From the NCBI GenBank assembly GCA_900116485.1, contig FPAX01000007.1, positions 1 to 64,000 on the forward strand: 64,000 nucleotides of DNA, written 5' to 3'. The notes beneath the pieces are model-generated. The model saw only the letters and a program-made list of their open reading frames with translations. It was not told the origin of the DNA and searched no databases. The first letter of the stretch is position 1; every line of letters begins with the position of its first letter. Positions 59,854 through 64,000 of the stretch are shown one piece after another. The position numbers and the translations under genes are program-made. This DNA is from Selenomonas sp. GACV-9 (GTDB lineage Bacteria; Bacillota; Negativicutes; Selenomonadales; Selenomonadaceae).

Positions 59854-60428
59854 TGGCAGAATATCTTACGTTGTTCATCGGCGCGGTCATCGTCAACAAT
59901 TTCGTGCTGACGAAATTCCTCGGCCTGTGCATCTTCTTTGGTATCTCGAAGAATCTCAGCGCCTCGGTGGGCATGGGCATGGCTGTGACCTCGGTCATGA
60001 CGATGAGCTCCATCCTGGCCTGGATTGTCTATTTCTTTGTGCTGCAGCCGCTCGGGCTGACCTTCCTGACGACTATCGTGTTCGTCGTGCTGACGGCAAG
60101 TTTCGTGCAGCTCTTGGAGCTCATCATCAAGAAACAGGCGCCGGCCCTCTACAACATGTGGGGCATCTACCTGCTGCTGATCGCGACGAACTGCATCGTG
60201 CTGGCTGTGCCGCTGCTGAACGTCGAGAACAGCTACAGCCTCATGAAGAGCATCGTCTTTGCCATCGGCTCAGGTCTCGGCTTTGCCGTGGCCATCATCC
60301 TGATGGCGAGCCTGCGGGAAAAGCTCGCCTATGCTGACGTACCCAAGCCCCTAGAGGGCATCGGCATTGCCTTCATCTTAGCTGGCATGCTGTCGCTGGC
60401 TTTCCTGGGCTTTTCGGGGATGTTATAA
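59853..60428 (+). CDS. rnfA: Rnf complex subunit A
   Basis: The 191-residue membrane protein has six segments and the family start LFIGAVIVNNFVLTKFLGLC. The Cys in FLGLCIFFG matches the conserved iron or redox-centre position shared with NqrE. A short hairpin region (60429-60467) then leads to rnfB. Confidence 0.94.
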   Translation: MAEYLTLFIGAVIVNNFVLTKFLGLCIFFGISKNLSASVGMGMAVTSVMTMSSILAWIVYFFVLQPLGLTFLTTIVFVVLTASFVQLLELIIKKQAPALYNMWGIYLLLIATNCIVLAVPLLNVENSYSLMKSIVFAIGSGLGFAVAIILMASLREKLAYADVPKPLEGIGIAFILAGMLSLAFLGFSGML

Positions 60429-60467
60429 AGGCCTTCTCCAAGGAGAGGTGCCACTAGGAGGTACTCT

Positions 60468-61298
60468 ATGAACACAGCAATCATGATAATCGTCGTGCTC
60501 GTTGGCGTCGGCGCTTTCTTCGGGATCGTGCTCGCGCTGGCAGACAGGAAATTTGCCATGGAGGTCAATCCGCTGATTCATGAGGTGGAAGACATCCTGC
60601 CCAAGGGGCAGTGCGGTGCCTGCGGCTTTGCAGGCTGCGCCAAGTATGCGGAGGCTGTCGTCGAAGATGAGTCGGTGCCGCCGGATCTCTGCGTGCCGGG
60701 CAAGGCGGCGGTAGCCGCTAAGGTAGCTGAGCTCACGGGCAAGAAGGCCGGCGCATCTGAGCCGAAATACGCACATCTGAAGTGCCGCGGCACCAAGACG
60801 GCTGCGGCTATGGCCGCAAATTACGAGGGCGTGCCTGACTGTGCAGCGGCAAAGCTCATCCAGGGCGGCCCGAAGGGCTGCAAGTATGGCTGCATCGGCT
60901 TTGGCAACTGCGTCAGGGCCTGCCCCTTTGGGGCGCTGTCGATGGGCGCTGACGGCCTGCCTGTGGTCGATAAGGCAATTTGCACGGGCTGCGGCAAGTG
61001 CGTGGCAACCTGCCCGCAGGCCCTGCTTACCTTGCAGACCTTCACGGCCCCCGTGCAGGTCGAATGCAGCTCCCACGATAAAGGTCCTGTGGCCAGGAAA
61101 CTCTGCCAGAATGCCTGCATCGGCTGCGGGCTCTGCATGCGCAGCTGCACGCAGGGGGCTATCACCATCGACCGTTTCGTGGCCGTGGTTGATCAGTCAA
61201 AGTGCCAGGACTGCCTGGAACCCCTTTGCCTGGCCAAGTGTCCGACCAAGGCAATCCAGAGCCTCGTGCAGCGTGAGGAACGCGCGGCTGTGGTATAA
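60468..61298 (+). CDS. rnfB: Rnf complex subunit B (ferredoxin-type)
   Basis: The 276-residue subunit has one N-terminal membrane helix (IMIIVVLVGVGAFFGIVLAL), a 4Fe-4S domain with CGACGFAGCAKYAEAV, and two more ferredoxin-like motif pairs: CIGFGNCVRACPFG with CTGCGKCVATCPQ, and CIGCGLCMRSCTQG with CQDCLEPLCLAKCP. It receives electrons from reduced ferredoxin. AGGAGG precedes the ATG. It is last in the operon; a -10 for the next gene overlaps its final codons. Confidence 0.93.
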   Translation: MNTAIMIIVVLVGVGAFFGIVLALADRKFAMEVNPLIHEVEDILPKGQCGACGFAGCAKYAEAVVEDESVPPDLCVPGKAAVAAKVAELTGKKAGASEPKYAHLKCRGTKTAAAMAANYEGVPDCAAAKLIQGGPKGCKYGCIGFGNCVRACPFGALSMGADGLPVVDKAICTGCGKCVATCPQALLTLQTFTAPVQVECSSHDKGPVARKLCQNACIGCGLCMRSCTQGAITIDRFVAVVDQSKCQDCLEPLCLAKCPTKAIQSLVQREERAAVV

Positions 61299-61299
61299 T
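61291..61299 (+). promoter_or_regulatory. Extended -10 of the aminopeptidase gene, overlapping rnfB
   Basis: TGG-TATAAT lies at the very end of rnfB, about 30 bases before the chosen start of the downstream gene. This supports the later start codon for it. Confidence 0.55.
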
Positions 61300-61330
61300 G
61301 AAGGTATCATATACGATAAGGACTGATTGG

Positions 61331-62653
61331 ATGAATGTAGAAACGGAAGAATTGCTTGATTTCATCGCCGAGTGCCCGACGCCTTTCCACACGGTGCAGG
61401 CAAGCGCGACGCGGCTGCGGCTGGCAGGCTTTGCCGAGCTGTCGCTGACTGAGCCTTGGGAGCTTCGTCGGGGCGGCAAGTACTTTGTGACGGTTTACGA
61501 CTCGACCCTGCTGGCTTTTGTCGTGGGCGAGACGGAGGGACCACTGCGGATAACGGCGGCCCATACGGACTTTCCATGTTTCCGCATAAAGCCGCAGGCC
61601 AGCATCGTCAAGGAGAAGTGCGGCCTGTTGAATGTCGAGAAATACGGCGGTCTTATCCTGCGCTCGTGGCTTGACCGGCCGCTTTCTTTGGCAGGCAAGG
61701 TCGTCCTGCGCGGCGAGGATGCATTCAATCCGGAAATCCGGCTCGTGGATTTCGAGCGTCCGCTGGTGACAATCCCGAGCCTGGCCATCCATATGGACCG
61801 CGAGGTCAACGACGAGGGCAAGCTCAATGCCCAGACTGATATGCTGCCGCTGGCGGCAGCCTTTGCCGCGGCAGGGAAAACTGCTGATGGGGGCGAAGAA
61901 GAGGCGGGGGAGGACAGCGAGAAGGAATTCTTTACAAAATGGCTGGCCGCCGAGCTGGAGGCGTCAGCTCAAGATATCCTTTCCTATGAGCTGTCGGCTT
62001 ATCCTGTGGAGCATGGTTGTGCACTGGGGCTGCGAGCTGAGCTTGTTTCGTCGCCGCGCCTTGATAACCTGACATCGGTGCAGGCCTGCCTTGACGGCAT
62101 CTGCGCGGCTGATGCGGCAGGCCGGGGGCTGAGTCTTACCGCACTGTTTGATAACGAGGAAGTCGGCAGCAATACCAAGCAGGGAGCAGGCTCGGCTGTG
62201 CTTATGCAGGTGTTGGAGCGCAGCTATGCTGCCTTGGAGCTTCCTAAGGAGCAGCTTTTTACCGATATCGCCGCGGGCTTTATGCTGTCCGTGGATGTCG
62301 CCCATGCCGTGCATCCGAATCATGTGGATAAGGCTGACCCTGTCGTGCATCCGGTGCTGGGCGGCGGCCTTGTCATCAAGCAGGCTGCGAGCCAGTCGTA
62401 TGCTGGTGATGCCGAGGCTGTGGCAATCGTGCGCGGTCTCTGTGAGGATGAGGACATCGCGTGGCAGCAGTTCGTCAACCGCAGTGACAGCCGTGGCGGC
62501 TCGACTCTTGGTTCGATTGCCTCGGCGCTGGTACCGATGCGGACGATGGATGTAGGTGTGCCAATCCTTTCGATGCATTCAGCGCGTGAGACGATGGCTG
62601 GTGCCGATCAGCAGGCCCTCGTGCGCCTGCTCCAGCGGTTCTATCGGGGATAG
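61331..62653 (+). CDS. M18-family metalloaminopeptidase
   Basis: The 440-residue enzyme is an M18 aminopeptidase (aspartyl-type). Zinc and catalytic residues are His and Asp in AAHTDFP, Asp in SPRLDNLTS, Glu pair in FDNEEVGS, the Asp in MLSVDVAHAVHPNH, and His in LSMHSARETM. A frame extends to an ATG at 61298, but it lacks a ribosome site, whereas AAGGA lies eight bases before 61331. It removes N-terminal residues from peptides in the cytoplasm. Confidence 0.9.
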   Translation: MNVETEELLDFIAECPTPFHTVQASATRLRLAGFAELSLTEPWELRRGGKYFVTVYDSTLLAFVVGETEGPLRITAAHTDFPCFRIKPQASIVKEKCGLLNVEKYGGLILRSWLDRPLSLAGKVVLRGEDAFNPEIRLVDFERPLVTIPSLAIHMDREVNDEGKLNAQTDMLPLAAAFAAAGKTADGGEEEAGEDSEKEFFTKWLAAELEASAQDILSYELSAYPVEHGCALGLRAELVSSPRLDNLTSVQACLDGICAADAAGRGLSLTALFDNEEVGSNTKQGAGSAVLMQVLERSYAALELPKEQLFTDIAAGFMLSVDVAHAVHPNHVDKADPVVHPVLGGGLVIKQAASQSYAGDAEAVAIVRGLCEDEDIAWQQFVNRSDSRGGSTLGSIASALVPMRTMDVGVPILSMHSARETMAGADQQALVRLLQRFYRG

Positions 62654-62663
62654 TATAAGATGG

Positions 62664-62716
62664 AAACGATGTGTGTATTGTATACAGATATACTTTACAT
62701 ACATCGTTTTTTTTTA
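62664..62716 (+). terminator. Terminator after the aminopeptidase gene
   Basis: AAACGATGTGTGTA pairs with TACATACATCGTTT (one G-U pair), followed by a long T run. The loop contains a nested GTATAC dyad. Confidence 0.85.
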
Positions 62717-62727
62717 TGTTCAAGCGG

Positions 62728-62756
62728 TTGCTTGTGTATATGCACTATGCTATAAT
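62728..62756 (+). promoter_or_regulatory. Promoter of the TAXI TRAP transporter genes
   Basis: TTGCTT, 17 bases, then TATAAT with extended TGC before it. This is one of the strongest promoters in the window. Confidence 0.75.
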
Positions 62757-62811
62757 TACATATGAGATATGAATAATACTGTATGCAAAAAAAGACATGG
62801 GAGGCGTTTGT

Positions 62812-63774
62812 ATGAACTTTGGTAGATTCAAGAAACTGGCAGCTATTGGTATGGCCATGGTCGTTTCGGCAGCACTGCTGACAGGTTGCGGCGGCGATGA
62901 TGGCGGCAAGAAGTTCCTGAATATCGCAACGGGCGGCACGGCCGGCACGTACTATCCAATCGGTGGTGCGATGGCTGAGATCCTCAACAAGGATATCAAG
63001 GGCATGAACGCCAGCGCCCAGAGCACGGGCGCTACGGTAGCGAATATCAACATGCTGAAGGACGGCTCGGTGGATCTGGCTATCGTTCAGAATGATATTA
63101 CCTATTATGCCGTCAATGGCACGGAGATGTTCACGGACAAGAAGGTCGACAATATCCGCGGCATTGCCACGCTGTATCCGGAGACCTGCCAGTTCGTGAC
63201 CCTCGACAAGTCCGGCATCAAGTCGATTGCTGACCTCAAGGGCAAGAAGGTCGCTGTCGGTGCAGCTGGTTCGGGCGCTGAGGCCAATGCGCGTCAGATC
63301 CTCGAGGCTTATGGCATCACCTATAACGATATCGAAGTCCAGTACCTGTCCTTCGGCGAAGGCGCCAGCGCTCTCAAAGATGGCAATGTCGATGCAGCTT
63401 TCCTGACGGCAGGCTATCCGACGGCATCGGTACAGGATATCAGCTCCCAGAACAAGATCCGCCTGCTGCCGGTTGATGCCGACAAGGCTGATGCGCTGAT
63501 TGCGAAGTATCCGTTCTATACGAAGACGACGATTCCGGCTGGTACGTATGCTGGATTTGATGAGGAGGTCAAGACGATTTCCGTCATGGCTATGCTCGTA
63601 GCAACGGACAAGGTGGATGACAAGCTCGGCTACGATATCGCCAAGGCCATCTTCTCGAACCTTGACCGCCTGCAGGCCGCTCATTCGGTCGGCAAGCTCA
63701 TCACGAAAGAGGGAGCTACGAAGGGCATGTCCCTGCCGATGAATGCTGGTGCAGAGAAGTTCTTCAAAGAGTAA
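62812..63774 (+). CDS. TAXI-family TRAP transporter solute-binding lipoprotein
   Basis: The 320-residue protein has a lipoprotein signal with lipobox LLTGC at about residues 21-25 and the family motif NIATGGTAGTYYPIGGAMAEILN at the mature N-terminus. Further motifs are VDLAIVQNDITYYA and VAVGAAGSGAEANARQILEAYG. TAXI proteins bind carboxylates or amino acids such as glutamate for a fused TRAP membrane unit, which should lie downstream of the window. The ATG at 62812 has GGGAGG upstream. Confidence 0.92.
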   Translation: MNFGRFKKLAAIGMAMVVSAALLTGCGGDDGGKKFLNIATGGTAGTYYPIGGAMAEILNKDIKGMNASAQSTGATVANINMLKDGSVDLAIVQNDITYYAVNGTEMFTDKKVDNIRGIATLYPETCQFVTLDKSGIKSIADLKGKKVAVGAAGSGAEANARQILEAYGITYNDIEVQYLSFGEGASALKDGNVDAAFLTAGYPTASVQDISSQNKIRLLPVDADKADALIAKYPFYTKTTIPAGTYAGFDEEVKTISVMAMLVATDKVDDKLGYDIAKAIFSNLDRLQAAHSVGKLITKEGATKGMSLPMNAGAEKFFKE

Positions 63775-63793
63775 ACGATAGTGATTGCCGCAG

Positions 63794-63824
63794 ATATGCC
63801 TTCCTCAATATGGGGAAGGCATAT
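63794..63824 (+). terminator. Hairpin between the TAXI gene and the DUF1850 gene
   Basis: ATATGCCTTCC and GGAAGGCATAT form an 11-base stem, followed by only a weak T run (TTTA). It may allow read-through and mainly stabilise the upstream mRNA. Confidence 0.6.
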
Positions 63825-63847
63825 TTAGTGAGAGGGAAGTGTCAGAA

Positions 63848-64000
63848 TTGTCTAAGCTGAGGAGACTGCCTGTCTGGTTGTGCATCCTGGGCATATTGCT
63901 CGGGCTCGGGAATGTACTGAGCCAGCCATGCTTGTTCGTCAAGGCAGGCGGGCAGAGGGTGGCGGTCATGCCTGCAGCGCCGGGAACGCCATTTACGATC
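63848..64000 (+). CDS. DUF1850-type protein, 5' part only
   Basis: The frame is open to the window end (51 codons). It starts with TTG at 63848 after GAGAGGGA; a GTG at 63839 is possible but too near the site. The N-terminus has a signal or anchor (VWLCILGILLGLGNVL) and then VKAGGQRVAVMPAAPGTPFTI. Small DUF1850 proteins sit between the TAXI binding protein and the TRAP permease in many genomes, and this fits. Only the beginning is available, so the assignment rests mainly on context. Confidence 0.6.
   Translation, partial: MSKLRRLPVWLCILGILLGLGNVLSQPCLFVKAGGQRVAVMPAAPGTPFTI

Overview
The window looks like chromosomal DNA of an anaerobic diderm Firmicute (Negativicutes, most like Selenomonas and its relatives). 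Evidence for this is the mix of Firmicutes-type synteny (walJ-htrA-rlmH, an SpoVD-like PBP with a PASTA domain, strong GGAGG ribosome binding sites) with outer-membrane and LPS genes (LptD, ADP-heptose synthesis, heptosyltransferases), together with ferredoxin-based anaerobic metabolism (Kor, Rnf, NiFe hydrogenase). Most of the sequence is GC-rich. A block from about 35.2 to 46.2 kb is clearly AT-rich. The genus is an inference.

Layout. 0.3-5.9 kb: an iron-dependent alcohol dehydrogenase on the minus strand, a DMT/EamA exporter, a four-gene 2-oxoacid:ferredoxin oxidoreductase operon (korDABC), and a small membrane protein. 6.8-9.3 kb: ApbE flavin transferase, LarE-type sulfur transferase, a Nudix hydrolase and tRNA-Ala(CGC). 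9.6-17.9 kb: a membrane-bound NiFe hydrogenase (hyaABC), a small HMA-like protein, and maturation genes hypA, hypB, hyaD, hypC, hypD and hypE; hypF is absent. 18.0-22.2 kb: two secreted proteins, a CDF cation transporter and an LptD/OstA-family protein. 22.2-30.4 kb: a heptose/LPS-core operon (two HldE1-type kinases, HldE2-type nucleotidyltransferase, two GT9 heptosyltransferases, an LtaS-like sulfatase-fold transferase, HldD, GmhB). 30.5-32.1 kb: lactate permease. 32.2-46.2 kb: a surface-glycan locus with GT2, GT4 and DUF535 genes. Its AT-rich part holds a sialyltransferase-like GT, a CMP-sugar synthetase/PseG-like fusion, NeuB, a pyruvyltransferase-like protein, a DUF4910-type protein, an AAC(3)-like acyltransferase, a stand-alone adenylation domain and a carrier protein. 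It ends in an AAA ATPase/PD-(D/E)xK-like pair. 46.2-55.0 kb: a second LtaS-like protein, walJ, htrA, rlmH, XpaC-TM2, TelA and a PBP. 55.9-61.3 kb: rseC-like gene and rnfCDGEAB. 61.3-64.0 kb: M18 aminopeptidase, then a TAXI-type TRAP binding protein and the start of a DUF1850 gene.

How the parts work together. Kor makes reduced ferredoxin and Rnf couples its oxidation by NAD+ to ion pumping. ApbE is the enzyme class that attaches FMN to RnfD and RnfG, and both proteins here keep the acceptor threonine motif. The hydrogenase and hyp genes handle hydrogen turnover at the membrane. The LPS genes build ADP-heptose and the inner core, and the AT-rich locus adds a nonulosonic (sialic-like) acid.

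Most notable observations. (1) A previously unnamed (to me) intergenic repeat occurs three times; it is built from two homologous ~190-200 bp modules in opposite orientation, each closed by long inverted repeats, with compensatory base changes between copies. (2) A candidate acyl or aminoacyl activation and transfer cassette sits next to the nonulosonate genes. (3) Simple-sequence tracts (G9, (AT)10) lie inside glycan genes and could drive phase variation. (4) A possible two-gene defence module lies at the end of the AT-rich island. All similarity statements come from reading the sequence; no database search was run.
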